A stretch of DNA of 64,000 nucleotides from Vibrio rotiferianus CAIM 577 = LMG 21460 (GCF_002741985.1 NZ_APHW01000108.1:308222-372221), one strand, 5' to 3'. Positions 7,778-17,145 are shown, numbered from the stretch's first letter. The notes: generated by a model from the letters alone, not told the origin. Translations and numbers: made by a program.

Positions 7778-9645
7778 TGGATTTTTTCGACCATCAAGAT
7801 ACCGCACGTCAGCGTACCGGGCTTTTGGTGTTTCTGTTCTCCTTAGCGGTATTCGTCATCACGGGTTTGGTCAGCGTCCTATCGATTGGTATTTACTACG
7901 GGGTGACCGGTGAGCCATTTGATCAAAACACTGCCATTAGCTATGTCTTGTTGTGCTTTGCGGGTGTCGTGTTGATCGTTGCAATTAGCTCGATGATTCG
8001 CCTATCTGACCTATCTTCGAACGGCGGCCGAGGCGTAGCTGAAAGCATCGGTGGCAAGCTGATTTCCTCTAACACGATAGATGCCAAACACAGGCGATTT
8101 CTTAACGTAGTGGAGGAAATGTCGATTGCTTCAGGGATTCCCGTTCCTCCTGTTTATGTGATGCAGGAAGAACGAGGTATCAACGCGTTTGCCGCAGGGA
8201 TGAGTATTGATGATGCTGTAATCGGTGTCACGCAAGGCGCACTAGACACCTTCACACGCGATGAATTACAAGGCGTGATTGCTCATGAGTTCAGCCACAT
8301 CTTAAACGGTGACATGCGCATGAACACACGTCTAATTGGTGTTCTGTTCGGCATCACTTGCATTGCCCATTTCGGTCATTTGGTGTTAGATAACACTCAC
8401 CACACCAGTCGCGTATCAAGAAGCTCTTCCGATTCAGAAAAAGGTTTTGCGGTAATCATGCTGATCGCGATCGTGTGTTTAGTTCTTGGTTGGGTTGGTA
8501 CTTTATTCGGCTCGATGATCAAAGCAGCCATCTCGCGTCAACGCGAATTCTTAGCTGATGCGAGTGCGGTTCAGTTTACTCGTAATGACCAAGGTATTTC
8601 AGGTGCTTTGAAAAAGATTGGCAGTCATGCATCTGGCTCAAGCCTAAAAGCGAAAGCAAGTAGCCAAATGAGTCACATGATGTTTGGGCAAAGCAGTTTG
8701 TCTGGCTTCACTGGCTTATTCGCTACTCACCCGCCTCTCGAAGAACGAATTCGCCGTATCGAGCCAAGTTGGGATGGCAGCTTTTCGCGCGGAAGTCAGC
8801 GCCAAACTTCAGCGTTTGAAACTGGACAAGTCAGTGGGTTTGCGTCGGATGCCGATTTTGGCTCTCAAGCTCTTAAGACTCGAGTCGAAACGCCAACTTC
8901 TTCGGAGTTGAGTGAAACAGGTAGACTGCTCATCAGCCAATTACCACAAGACTTAGTCGATATTGCACGTGAGCCCTACAGCTCTCGCTTTATTGCATTG
9001 CTGCTGATCTTTGATGGCAGTGATGTGCAGCGTGAGATGATCAAAGGCCACATTCCTATGGTTTCACACGCAAAACTATTACCGTGGTTGGATTACGAAC
9101 TGCCAACGCATCTGCGTCTCCCTCTATTAGAGCTTGCAGTCCCAGCCCTCAAAGCACTCAGTGAAGGTCAAAAGAACAGACTATGCCAAGTGCTACGAGA
9201 ATTATCCCAAACCGATAATCACTACTCACTTGGAGAATGGTGTGTCATTAACTTACTGGAAAAGCAATTACTTGCCTCATTTGCTTTTACTCGCCAGAGT
9301 AAATCACTGATGCAATTGATGGAGAGTGTTCATTGGCTCCTGAGAGAGTTAGCCTGGGTAAGTCACTCAGAAAAAGACAAAGCACAATATGCTTTCAACA
9401 GTGCGCTCACCTCTTTAGGCCTACCGAAAACTCAGTTGCCAGACGCTAACCAAGACTGGAGATTAAGCCGAGCAGCGTTAGAACTTTTACTACAACTTAA
9501 TCCTAAACAGCGTATTTTGTTCGTCAAAGCATGTCGTTTAGCAATTGAGTCTGACGGTCAGATCACCGTTGCAGAAGGCGAATTGTACCGAGTGATAGCG
9601 TGCTTCTTGGAAGTACCAGAGCCACCGCTTACTGTAACGCTGTAA
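7777..9645 (+). CDS. M48 family metalloprotease (HtpX-like) with long C-terminal region
   Basis: Zinc membrane endopeptidase. The 622 residues carry membrane helices at about 15-42, 53-73, 182-205 and 222-245, the zinc motif HEFSH at residues 170-174 (HExxH) and the third-ligand helix region RQREFLADASAVQFTR near 262-278. The protease part ends near residue 335 (THPPLEERIRRIEP). Residues about 340-622 form an extra soluble region containing a helical segment resembling TerB-like or tellurite-resistance-type modules (SDGQITVAEGELYRVIACFLEVP at the end); that resemblance is weak. It is coupled to lemA by a TAATG overlap and followed by a strong terminator. The cytoplasmic side of the tail cannot be decided from sequence. 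Confidence 0.88.
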   Translation: MDFFDHQDTARQRTGLLVFLFSLAVFVITGLVSVLSIGIYYGVTGEPFDQNTAISYVLLCFAGVVLIVAISSMIRLSDLSSNGGRGVAESIGGKLISSNTIDAKHRRFLNVVEEMSIASGIPVPPVYVMQEERGINAFAAGMSIDDAVIGVTQGALDTFTRDELQGVIAHEFSHILNGDMRMNTRLIGVLFGITCIAHFGHLVLDNTHHTSRVSRSSSDSEKGFAVIMLIAIVCLVLGWVGTLFGSMIKAAISRQREFLADASAVQFTRNDQGISGALKKIGSHASGSSLKAKASSQMSHMMFGQSSLSGFTGLFATHPPLEERIRRIEPSWDGSFSRGSQRQTSAFETGQVSGFASDADFGSQALKTRVETPTSSELSETGRLLISQLPQDLVDIAREPYSSRFIALLLIFDGSDVQREMIKGHIPMVSHAKLLPWLDYELPTHLRLPLLELAVPALKALSEGQKNRLCQVLRELSQTDNHYSLGEWCVINLLEKQLLASFAFTRQSKSLMQLMESVHWLLRELAWVSHSEKDKAQYAFNSALTSLGLPKTQLPDANQDWRLSRAALELLLQLNPKQRILFVKACRLAIESDGQITVAEGELYRVIACFLEVPEPPLTVTL

Positions 9646-9659
9646 ACACAGAAAGTAAA

Positions 9660-9687
9660 ACGCCAGCGATGATCGCTGGCGTTTTTG
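9660..9687 (+). terminator. Terminator of the lemA-M48 operon
   Basis: Perfect 10-bp stem ACGCCAGCGA/TCGCTGGCGT with a 3-base loop and T5. It lies between convergent genes and has four T residues on the other strand too, so it may serve both. Confidence 0.85.
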
Positions 9688-9710
9688 TATTCGGCTATAA
9701 GTGACGCTGA

Positions 9711-10067
9711 TTAAGCAGCTTTAAAGCGCTCTGGAATCTTAGTGATGCTTTGACGATAGCTGAACCACAAGTAGGTCACGGCTAGTGAGAAGAACAAGTA
9801 AGACAAAGCAAACACGATAGGAGACGTAATCAGCTCAGCTGACATACCCCACATCACACCGACCACAGTAATCGTCAATTTAGACAACATGCCACAGATC
9901 AGTAAGAACAAAGCAAGCTGTGGGAAACGCGAACTACGGAATGCGAAGAAGTAGCAGCTACCTACTGCAAGCGATGCAATAGAAAGACCTAGCATGAATG
10001 AATGGATGTGATCTGCTGATGCGACACCTGCAGAAATAGAAGCCATAAGTAATAGGAACAATTTCAT
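9711..10067 (-). CDS. Small four-helix membrane protein, unknown
   Basis: No function recognised. The 118 residues contain four hydrophobic stretches (about 2-18, 25-46, 52-72 and 80-103), and the N-terminal one could be a signal anchor (LLLMASISAGVASA). The start ATG at 10067 has a good GAGGTGA ribosome site. It is monocistronic and convergent with the M48 gene. The C-terminus is short and basic (SYRQSITKIPERFKAA), predicting a cytoplasmic tail. Confidence 0.7.
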   Translation of the reverse strand: MKLFLLLMASISAGVASADHIHSFMLGLSIASLAVGSCYFFAFRSSRFPQLALFLLICGMLSKLTITVVGVMWGMSAELITSPIVFALSYLFFSLAVTYLWFSYRQSITKIPERFKAA

Positions 10068-10643
10068 AAGTCACCTCACTACAAGTAGAGAAAAGCATCC
10101 TTTCATTAATGAAAACTCATTTTGCGCCCTATTTTGCTTATCTATTTAGCAATTACAAGCACATTTTTTGCTCACTTTGTGTTCAACCCTCCCCTTTGAA
10201 TCTAGTTATTACAAGCAGTTAACATTCTCGAATTTATAAACCCTTTAGATCCTGCACTTACAAAAAGCAGTCTCTATTTTGGCCACTTTTGTTACAGAAC
10301 ATTAACACTTAAACATTTTGAAACTTTTTGCTTAAACTGTGAGCCAAACACCCATGTTCGAGCTATCAACCTTGTTTCACTTAGGATCTCACTACCAAAC
10401 CAAAGCTTCTTTACGTTAGATCAACATTTTCGTCATATATAAAACACCCTCATTACAATCATTTTTAATGTTTCAAATTTTTTTTAGCTACAGGGGTAAA
10501 AAGAGATTCCAATCACACATTTATTGGTTATAATCCGCGCTCATTACGTTATGTGTTGAAAAACGCAAACTTATTTTGAGTAAACCTTATCTTTAAACCG
10601 ACCCCTCTTTGCTATCCGCCAAGAGGTATTACTGAGAACAAAA
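10068..10643. promoter_or_regulatory. 576-bp AT-rich divergent promoter region
   Basis: No gene is seen here. It separates the small membrane protein gene (minus) from the OFA transporter (plus). A TATAAT hexamer at 10528-10533 inside TTGGTTATAATCC is a plausible -10 for the transporter, with only a weak -35. The length suggests a long leader or extra regulator sites, none of which I could identify. Confidence 0.4.
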
Positions 10644-11876
10644 ATGAGCAAGATTGATAAAGCTATGCGCATCCTGTTAGCGGGATTCTGTATCAACCTT
10701 TGTCTTGGCATCCTGTATGCTTGGAGTGTATTCAACAAAGCACTAGTGACTGAGTCAGGCTGGAGCGCAGCAGAAGCATCTGCACCTTACGCGACTGCAA
10801 CTATTACTTTCTCTATCTGTCTTCTTGTTGCAGGTATTCTTCAAGACCGTATGGGTCCACGTTTGATTCTTATCCTAGGTACTGTTCTTACAGGTCTAGG
10901 CATGATCGCGTCTGGTTTTGTTAACTCACCACTAATGCTGAACATCACTTTCGGTGTGATCACTGGTGCAGGTATCGGTTTTGGTTACGCGTGTCTTTCT
11001 CCTTCAGCAATGAAGTGGTTCCACGCATCTAAGAAAGGTATGGTTAACGGCATCATCGCAGCAGGTTTCGGTCTTGCAGCTATCTACCTAGCTCCTGTGA
11101 CTTCTGCGCTGATCGACAGCATGGGCATCCAAACGAGCTTCCTAGTTCTTGGTGTTGGTATCCTTGCTATCGCAGTTCCTCTAGCAGCAACAATCAACAA
11201 CCCACCAGCGGATTACACGCCAGCAGAGCCTAAAGTAAAAGAAGGTCAAGCGCCTAAGGTTGTGAAGAAGTCTGACGACCTAACTTGGAAAGCAATGCTT
11301 AAAACGCCACAGTTCTACTCTCTATGGATCATGTACGCGTTCGCAGCTTCTGTTGGTCTTATGATCATCGGTAACATCACAACTATCGCAAGCGTTCAAG
11401 CTAACCTACCAAACGCGGTTTACCTAGCGTCTATCCTTGCGGTGTTTAACTCAGGCGGCCGTGTAGCAGCAGGTATGCTTGCAGACAAGATCGGTGGCGT
11501 TCGTACTCTTCTTCTAGCGTTCGTTCTACAGGGCATCAACATGGTTCTGTTCGCAACGTTCAAGACTGAGTTCACGCTGATCATCGGTACAGCAATTGCA
11601 GCAGTAGGTTACGGTACGCTTCTAGCAGTATTCCCTACTCTAACGGCTGAATTCTACGGCCTGAAGAACTACGGCACTAACTACGGTGTGCTATACACAG
11701 CATGGGGTATCGGTGGTGCAATCGGTGCTGCTGTTGTTGGTTTCTCAATGACTAACGGTGACGGTTACGGGCTTGCTTACACTATCTCAGCAGTAATGAT
11801 GGCAGTGTGTATCGTACTAGCGTTCATCACTAAACCGCTGACTGAAGCGAAAGTAGCGCAACTGAAAAACGCTTAA
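10644..11876 (+). CDS. OFA-family MFS transporter (oxalate/formate antiporter-like)
   Basis: Twelve-helix major facilitator inner-membrane carrier of 410 residues. Family marks are the N-terminal LGILYAWSVFNKAL, the motif-A equivalent GILQDRMGPRLILILG after helix 2, and the matching ML-ADKIGGVRTLLLAF in the second half, with a hydrophilic loop at about residues 190-225. OFA members carry oxalate/formate, lactate or other small monocarboxylates; the substrate here is unknown. Codon choice is strongly biased (repeated GGT, CTA, GCA, AAC codons), suggesting high expression. A strong terminator follows. Confidence 0.85.
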   Translation: MSKIDKAMRILLAGFCINLCLGILYAWSVFNKALVTESGWSAAEASAPYATATITFSICLLVAGILQDRMGPRLILILGTVLTGLGMIASGFVNSPLMLNITFGVITGAGIGFGYACLSPSAMKWFHASKKGMVNGIIAAGFGLAAIYLAPVTSALIDSMGIQTSFLVLGVGILAIAVPLAATINNPPADYTPAEPKVKEGQAPKVVKKSDDLTWKAMLKTPQFYSLWIMYAFAASVGLMIIGNITTIASVQANLPNAVYLASILAVFNSGGRVAAGMLADKIGGVRTLLLAFVLQGINMVLFATFKTEFTLIIGTAIAAVGYGTLLAVFPTLTAEFYGLKNYGTNYGVLYTAWGIGGAIGAAVVGFSMTNGDGYGLAYTISAVMMAVCIVLAFITKPLTEAKVAQLKNA

Positions 11877-11927
11877 TCGCCAGTCCCGTTCTATTTATCT
11901 AATAGATCTGCAGAAATTGATTCGAAA

Positions 11928-11957
11928 AAGGCTTAACCTATGGGTTAAGCCTTTTTT
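11928..11957 (+). terminator. Terminator of the OFA transporter gene
   Basis: Perfect 11-bp stem AAGGCTTAACC/GGTTAAGCCTT with a 4-base loop and T6. It ends only about 15 bases before the next start codon, so the next gene's promoter must overlap the hairpin or the transporter coding region, or the gene depends on readthrough. Confidence 0.85.
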
Positions 11958-11971
11958 ATTGTTAGTTGGTT

Positions 11972-13588
11972 ATGGAAAACACCGTCGAACTCGCGCCAGA
12001 TTACTATCTCGATAACTTCTTTAAACTCACTCAGCACGCTACCGAATGGTACAGCGACTTACTTTGCTCAGATGAGCACCAATGGCTATCCGCGTTTGAG
12101 AACTTGAACAAACCCGCACAGTGTCTTCTTGTTCGCCTATACAGCCGTAAAGGTTGCTGGTTTCGAAGCGACAAACTCAACTATCAAGAAATCGAGAATA
12201 TCCAGTCTGCTTTGGATGAATTGGCAGCTCATTACTTTGTCTCGCTCTCCCCTGAACTAACAACGCAGGAGTTAGCAGCAAATCTACTGACCAAGCCTGA
12301 GATCGTCACGCTCTACCCTGAGCATCCCAAATCCCTCAAGAAAGAGGCATTAGTGGCATGCCTGAGTGAAGAGCGTTTCGAGCTATTTGAGGCTCTGGCT
12401 TTCACGGTGATTAAGCTTAACTCCGCACACATGATTGATGTTTTGCTGACGCTGTTTTTTGCTAATACCCATCAAGACCTCAGCCAGTTCGTGCTCGATG
12501 ATTTAGGCTTACACCAATTCGAACAATACCAGTTAAGTAAAGCACGTCGATTTTTCGAGAGCAGAGAGCAAATCGACCGTCTTATTGAGCTCAGCCAGCT
12601 CTCCAACCTTTATTGGCAATGCGAAAGAAAACAAAAAGATAACCTCGATATTCTTATCGAAGCGATGCCAGAACGGGTTGAACATCGCTACGTCGACCGT
12701 AAACGTGAGCACATGATTAACGACATTGCCCGTGATTACGAACGCATAAACGAACTTGGGATTGCAATTGCCTTGTTTGAGACAACGGCACTCAGCCCAA
12801 GCAGAGAACGTCGAGCTCGCATCTACGACAAGCTGGAACAAAACGATTTGTTTAGTGACATTGTCACTGAAATGCTCGCTCACCCTATAGATGTTTCCGA
12901 GCTTGAAGTGGCACAAAAGCTTGAACAACGCGTTAAACGTAAACAAGGATTGAAAGTCCCGAGAGCCACCAAGCAAAAATGCAGCGAATACCATATCGAA
13001 TTGGATCTCTCCCAGCAACGTGTGGAGCTAGCAACAAAAGCACATTTCGAAAGTTTAGGTTGGACCGTTTTCTATTCCGAGAATACCCTACTCAACGGCT
13101 TGTTAGGCTTAACCTTGTGGGATGCGATTTTTGCACCGATAGAAGGCGCATTCATTAACGCTTATCAACATCGACCATTGGATTTGTATCACGCCGATTT
13201 TGCCGATAAAAGAAAGCAGCTTATCGACAATACACTTGAGCAAGTTCAACAAGGGAATACACAGGCGTTGTTTGATACATACAGAGATAAAGTTGGGATC
13301 AGTAATCCTTTCGTCAGTTGGGCATACATGAACGAAGAGCTGATATCCCTCGCACTTGAACATATCCCTAATGACCTGTTGGTCGAACTGTTTAACGTGC
13401 AGTTAAGCGACCTAAAACTCTATCGAAACGGTATGCCGGATTTGATTGCATTTAAAGATGGGAAGTTTGAATGGATAGAAGTGAAAGGTCCGGGCGATAA
13501 ACTCCAAGATAACCAATGGCGTTGGATCAAGGAGTTCAATCGCCTCAATGTGCCGTTCTCAGTTTGTTATGTAACAGCACAAGCTTAG
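11972..13588 (+). CDS. FAN1-like VRR-NUC domain nuclease
   Basis: DNA structure-specific nuclease of the PD-(D/E)xK superfamily, related to FAN1, which acts on 5' flaps and interstrand cross-link intermediates. The 538-residue length matches bacterial FAN1-like proteins. The C-terminal VRR-NUC core is clear at about residues 485-538: GMPDLIAF, then EVKGPGD, giving catalytic Asp, Glu and Lys, followed by the conserved QxxW region (LQDNQWRWIKEF). The N-terminal part has a SAP-like or winged-helix segment (CLLVRLYSRKGCWFRSDKL), also as in FAN1, and a helical TPR-like middle. ATG at 11972 is chosen over an in-frame TTG six bases earlier. It is convergent with the HEAT/TPR protein gene. Confidence 0.88.
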   Translation: MENTVELAPDYYLDNFFKLTQHATEWYSDLLCSDEHQWLSAFENLNKPAQCLLVRLYSRKGCWFRSDKLNYQEIENIQSALDELAAHYFVSLSPELTTQELAANLLTKPEIVTLYPEHPKSLKKEALVACLSEERFELFEALAFTVIKLNSAHMIDVLLTLFFANTHQDLSQFVLDDLGLHQFEQYQLSKARRFFESREQIDRLIELSQLSNLYWQCERKQKDNLDILIEAMPERVEHRYVDRKREHMINDIARDYERINELGIAIALFETTALSPSRERRARIYDKLEQNDLFSDIVTEMLAHPIDVSELEVAQKLEQRVKRKQGLKVPRATKQKCSEYHIELDLSQQRVELATKAHFESLGWTVFYSENTLLNGLLGLTLWDAIFAPIEGAFINAYQHRPLDLYHADFADKRKQLIDNTLEQVQQGNTQALFDTYRDKVGISNPFVSWAYMNEELISLALEHIPNDLLVELFNVQLSDLKLYRNGMPDLIAFKDGKFEWIEVKGPGDKLQDNQWRWIKEFNRLNVPFSVCYVTAQA

Positions 13589-13607
13589 GGAAAGAGCCAG
13601 AATAGCC

Positions 13608-14681
13608 TTAGCTTCTTGCTTTGGCGTTCTTCTGTCCTTTCTTCTCTTTCAATTGCTCAATCACGTAGCTTGGTGCGACTTTCTCTAGTTCGCCCAAGCA
13701 CTCATCGGTTTTCGGGTTGTCGTAACGAACATAAATATCGCAAACCGCATAAAGCTGTTCCGGCGCACCAGAAATCAAATACGCTTGCTCAAAAGACTTC
13801 ACCGATTTGTCTAAGTTGTAGTCTTCTTGCAGTACACCATTGAGATACCAGTAGTAGCTGTTATCTTTCGCCATCTTGGCCGCTTTTTCGATTTCTTTTG
13901 CTGCATTCTTCTTCTCATCCAAACGCACTAGTGTCAGCGCTTTCGAGTAATGCAAAGACGCATTATCAGGATGAAGCTTAATTGCAGAATCCAACGTCTT
14001 CACTGCATCAGCATCGCGTCGCTGAGCTCGGTAGTTGTCCGCCAAGCTTAACCAGATTTGTGGATTCTCCGGCTGAGTGGTCACTAAAACTTGATAGATT
14101 TTATCTGCTTTATCCCATTCATGGTGCCAACGATACACATCTGCTAACAGCAGTTTAGAGCCGTCGTCTTTCTTGTGCTCTAAGTAGCTGATCAGTTCAG
14201 CAACCGGGGCTTCAAGCATTTGCTGTTGCTCGCTGCTCACATTAGAAAAGTCACGCACTAAGTTGGTCGCTGCAGTAATACGAACCATCGCCTCTGGATC
14301 ACTCAACAGTGGCTCAATCATGCGCCAACGATGTTCAATCGTGTAAGGTTCTGCTCCGACAATCGCAGCTTCACGAACCGCAGGGTCTTGGTCTTGAAGG
14401 CTGCGTGCAACCGCTACCAGCGCGTTTTGGCTTGGGTAATTCGCCAACTCATGCAGTGCTTCAATACGTTTTTCAACGGGCTGTTTGATGTCCTGCGCTT
14501 GATAAGACAACTTCGCAACCATTTGCTGTGGCGACATCTGCGCTGAGTTTGCTTTTTGAGCGCTTGTCACGCTGGTAGAAGAAACTTGGTCCGGTGCCAG
14601 CAAAGTTTCATCCTGTGCGGCAACAGATTGGCTAACCGTGACGCCCAGAGCGATGGCTAATAACGTTTTTGTGAATGTCAT
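13608..14681 (-). CDS. Secreted HEAT/TPR-repeat protein, heme-less paralogue of the octaheme cytochrome tail
   Basis: Predicted periplasmic scaffold of 357 residues with a signal peptide ending near VAAQ (residues 1-23). HEAT-like repeats (residues about 70-165) are followed by TPR repeats (about 175-330). It aligns by eye with the C-terminal half of the cytochrome at 28739-31093: both have RW-x2-(I/L)EPLL-(S/T)DP, YRAQ and (Y/W)YWY-x2-G motifs in the same order, but this copy has no CxxCH. The start is the ATG at 14681 after AAGGGG; longer frames upstream run into the maturase gene. It sits 10 bases behind the sulfatase maturase gene, so they form an operon. The function is unknown; a partner-binding role for sulfatases or the VWA complex is inferred. 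Confidence 0.85.
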   Translation of the reverse strand: MTFTKTLLAIALGVTVSQSVAAQDETLLAPDQVSSTSVTSAQKANSAQMSPQQMVAKLSYQAQDIKQPVEKRIEALHELANYPSQNALVAVARSLQDQDPAVREAAIVGAEPYTIEHRWRMIEPLLSDPEAMVRITAATNLVRDFSNVSSEQQQMLEAPVAELISYLEHKKDDGSKLLLADVYRWHHEWDKADKIYQVLVTTQPENPQIWLSLADNYRAQRRDADAVKTLDSAIKLHPDNASLHYSKALTLVRLDEKKNAAKEIEKAAKMAKDNSYYWYLNGVLQEDYNLDKSVKSFEQAYLISGAPEQLYAVCDIYVRYDNPKTDECLGELEKVAPSYVIEQLKEKKGQKNAKARS

Positions 14682-14691
14682 ATCAATCCCC

Positions 14692-16014
14692 TTAAAATTT
14701 GGTTTCGAATACAGGACGCTTCGCCGCTTGTTGGCGTAACACCGCATCACTGAATTTGCCATGTGCCACAGGGTTCCCCGTAGCGCGAAGAATGTATGCC
14801 ATAGCCTTATCAGCATGAGAGAAGAACTTTTTCCAACCTGCACACAGGTAGTTTAACCCTGGTTCACCATCTTTGGTGCGAATGAAACGGTTTTTCGGAC
14901 ACTCGCCGTAGCAAGCGAATTGGTAATCACACTGTTGGCACTGCTTGGTTAGCGAGCGAGTCTTGGCAAAGCCAAACTTTTGCTGCTCAGGACCATACGC
15001 CAACGTATCTAATTTTTCGTGGTGGATATTGCCAATCTTGTATTCTGGGTAAACGTAGTGGTCACAAGCGAAAACATCGCCGTTTGGTTCCATTGCCAAA
15101 CCTTTGCCACAAATCTCGCCCAGTGTACAAAGTGGGTTTTTGCGCCCCATCCAAGTCTCTACACTCGCTTCAAAGTACTGCACAAACACTTTGCCAATGT
15201 CGTGTTGAATCCACTCATCAAAAATCGCGATAAGGAAGTTACCCCACGCCTCGTCTGCCACACACCATGGCTCAACCACAGAGTCTTTGTGACCAGGAAT
15301 CAGACGCTTGTCGCCTTGTTTTAGCTGCTCTTGCGGCTCCCATGTTTGAGGAGCTGTAGTACGGAACGTTTTTTGTTCCACGATGGGAATAAACTGCATT
15401 TGTGGAGAACGCACTTCATCACGCAGGAATCGGTACACCTCAAGAGGATTGCGGCTGGTTAGATTGTTTACACAAGTTAGTGTTGCGAACTTCACTTCGT
15501 GTTTGTGCAGCAGTTCAACAGCCTTCATCACTTGGTTAAACGTGCCACGCCCTGCACGGTTGGTTCGGTAAGCGTTGTGCATCATTTCTGGCCCGTCGAT
15601 ACTCAAACCGACCAAGAAGTTATTTGCTTTTAAAAATGCACACCAATCATCGTTGAGCAACGTACCGTTGGTTTGCAAATCGTTTGAAATGACCACGCCT
15701 TCAGGCTTGTACTTAGATTGAAACTCAACAATCTTTTTAAAGTAATCCAAGCCCAACATCGTTGGTTCACCACCCTGCCAAGAGAAGATGATTTCCGGCG
15801 TGTTCTGTCCTTCAATGTACTGACGAATATAGGTTTCTAACGTCTCTTCATCCATCACAGGCGTGCAGCCTTTTTTGTACTCAAGTAAGTCCTGTTTGCT
15901 GAGGTAATAGCAGTAAGTGCAATCAATGTTACAAGCTGCCCCAATAGGCTTTGCCATGACATGCAAACGCTTAGAGGCTTTACCGTTGAACTGAGGACCT
16001 TGAGTAATGTGCAT
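14692..16014 (-). CDS. Anaerobic sulfatase-maturating enzyme (radical SAM, SPASM)
   Basis: Radical-SAM enzyme that oxidises the active-site Cys or Ser of sulfatases to C-alpha-formylglycine in the cytoplasm before export. The 440 residues show the SAM cluster motif CNIDCTYC (about residue 33), GGEPT (about 85-89), and a C-terminal SPASM region with cysteines for two further 4Fe-4S clusters (CTLGEICGKG, CDHY, CQQCDYQFACYGECPKNR). Its substrates are very likely the two Cys-type sulfatases encoded at 31-35 kb in the same cluster. It is the first gene of a two-gene operon; a cluster-specific motif lies about 100 bases upstream. Confidence 0.93.
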   Translation of the reverse strand: MHITQGPQFNGKASKRLHVMAKPIGAACNIDCTYCYYLSKQDLLEYKKGCTPVMDEETLETYIRQYIEGQNTPEIIFSWQGGEPTMLGLDYFKKIVEFQSKYKPEGVVISNDLQTNGTLLNDDWCAFLKANNFLVGLSIDGPEMMHNAYRTNRAGRGTFNQVMKAVELLHKHEVKFATLTCVNNLTSRNPLEVYRFLRDEVRSPQMQFIPIVEQKTFRTTAPQTWEPQEQLKQGDKRLIPGHKDSVVEPWCVADEAWGNFLIAIFDEWIQHDIGKVFVQYFEASVETWMGRKNPLCTLGEICGKGLAMEPNGDVFACDHYVYPEYKIGNIHHEKLDTLAYGPEQQKFGFAKTRSLTKQCQQCDYQFACYGECPKNRFIRTKDGEPGLNYLCAGWKKFFSHADKAMAYILRATGNPVAHGKFSDAVLRQQAAKRPVFETKF

Positions 16015-16114
16015 ACGTCACCTTTTTCGTTATGAAATGCAGCTGAGAACGCTCATAAGCCTGCCATTCTCACCTTGATGACCTAATCATAAATCCCATT
16101 AATACAAGAGGCTT

Positions 16115-16132
16115 GTTATACCGTTTATAACC
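16115..16132 (-). promoter_or_regulatory. Sulfatase-cluster motif, copy 1
   Basis: Minus-strand GGTTATAAACGGTATAAC in the spacer between the divergent maturase operon and the FGE-like lipoprotein gene. The first ten bases are identical to copies near 28.7 and 33.0 kb. It contains an inverted repeat (GTTATA/TATAAC), fitting a dimeric regulator's operator; it could instead be an unusually conserved promoter core. Confidence 0.5.
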
Positions 16133-16190
16133 TTTTTTCATAGCGTTTATTGCTAATATTTATCGTGACTTTTTTGGCGAGAAACTATTG

Positions 16191-16979
16191 ATGAAATCAT
16201 TTAAAAGCAAATCGTTAACCGCACTTTCCATTCTATCATTCAGCGTATTAATGAGTGGTTGTGCGACTCAATCACCGCACCCTATCGCGCTCAACATTGA
16301 TCAAGACATGGTGTTAGTTGAAGGCGGTTCATTTGTCATGGGATCGGACAGCGACTCCGCCAAGAAGGCAGAAACCCCAGCACGCGAAGTAAAGGTAGAC
16401 GGCTTCTACATTTCCAAATTCGAGGTCACTCAAGAATTATTCGAATCTGTCATGGGTTCTTCAATGAGTTACTTCCAAGGTGCAAACATTCCCGTTAATA
16501 ACTTGAGCTGGCAACAAGCAAATTACTTCATTGAGAAGTTGAACGAACTGACTGGTGAAAACTACCGCTTACCGACAGAAGCGGAATGGGAGTTTGCCGC
16601 AAAAGGTGGTAACAAGAGCCAAGGTTTCACTTTCGCAGGCTCAAACAACATTGCTGATGTGGCGTGGTACGTCGATAACTCTAAAAACCAAGCTCACCCA
16701 GTTGGTCAAAAGCAACCCAATGAGCTTGGTCTGTATGACATGACAGGCAACGTTGGTGAGTTCGTTATTGATGCTTATGACGACACCTTCTACCGCTTTG
16801 GCCCAACCGAGAATCCGAACAACGCTAAAGACGAAAAAGCAGGCCTAGCACACAAGTCCGTACGAGGCGGCAGCTTTGCCTATGATTCTGATGAATCAGA
16901 GAATTTCCGTCGAGACTTCGCTAGCCAGTCTATAATTATGTCGGACATGGGACTTCGCCTTGCTAAAGATGCTGATTAA
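16191..16979 (+). CDS. FGE/SUMF1-fold lipoprotein lacking the catalytic cysteines
   Basis: Lipoprotein with a formylglycine-generating-enzyme fold. Residues 1-23 form a lipoprotein signal with lipobox LMSGC. The fold signatures follow: MVLVEGGSFVMGSD, FYISKFEVTQELF, LPTEAEWEFAAKGG, LYDMTGNVGEFV and VRGGSF. True FGE needs a Cys pair just after RGGSF; here that stretch reads AYDSDESENFRRDF, and the only Cys in the protein is the lipobox one. It is therefore probably not an oxidase but a binding protein of the envelope. The ATG at 16191 is chosen over a TTG three bases earlier. It is divergent from the sulfatase maturase, which can do the actual formylglycine chemistry. Confidence 0.87.
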   Translation: MKSFKSKSLTALSILSFSVLMSGCATQSPHPIALNIDQDMVLVEGGSFVMGSDSDSAKKAETPAREVKVDGFYISKFEVTQELFESVMGSSMSYFQGANIPVNNLSWQQANYFIEKLNELTGENYRLPTEAEWEFAAKGGNKSQGFTFAGSNNIADVAWYVDNSKNQAHPVGQKQPNELGLYDMTGNVGEFVIDAYDDTFYRFGPTENPNNAKDEKAGLAHKSVRGGSFAYDSDESENFRRDFASQSIIMSDMGLRLAKDAD

Positions 16980-17145
16980 GCACGATTACGCATGAGAAGC
17001 GACGTTACTGCCCCTTTGCGCATTCTTACCAATTAACACGTCTCTTGGTTAGGGAAATGGTTAGGGAAAGAGGCTAAATCCACGTTGTTCTTCTCTATAC
17101 CCAAATGTATACAAACAATACATTCAAACTTAGGTAAATAATAAT

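Noticed and set aside
10525..10537. TTGGTTATAATCC before the OFA transporter as a fifth copy of the sulfatase-cluster motif
   Set aside because: Only GGTTATAA is shared and the sequence is a plain TATAAT -10 box; the extended match is absent.
13608..14843. Longer N-terminus for the HEAT/TPR protein
   Set aside because: The extra 54 codons overlap the maturase gene and hide the signal peptide that starts at 14681.
16191..16979. Annotating the lipoprotein as an active formylglycine-generating enzyme
   Set aside because: Both active-site cysteines are missing.
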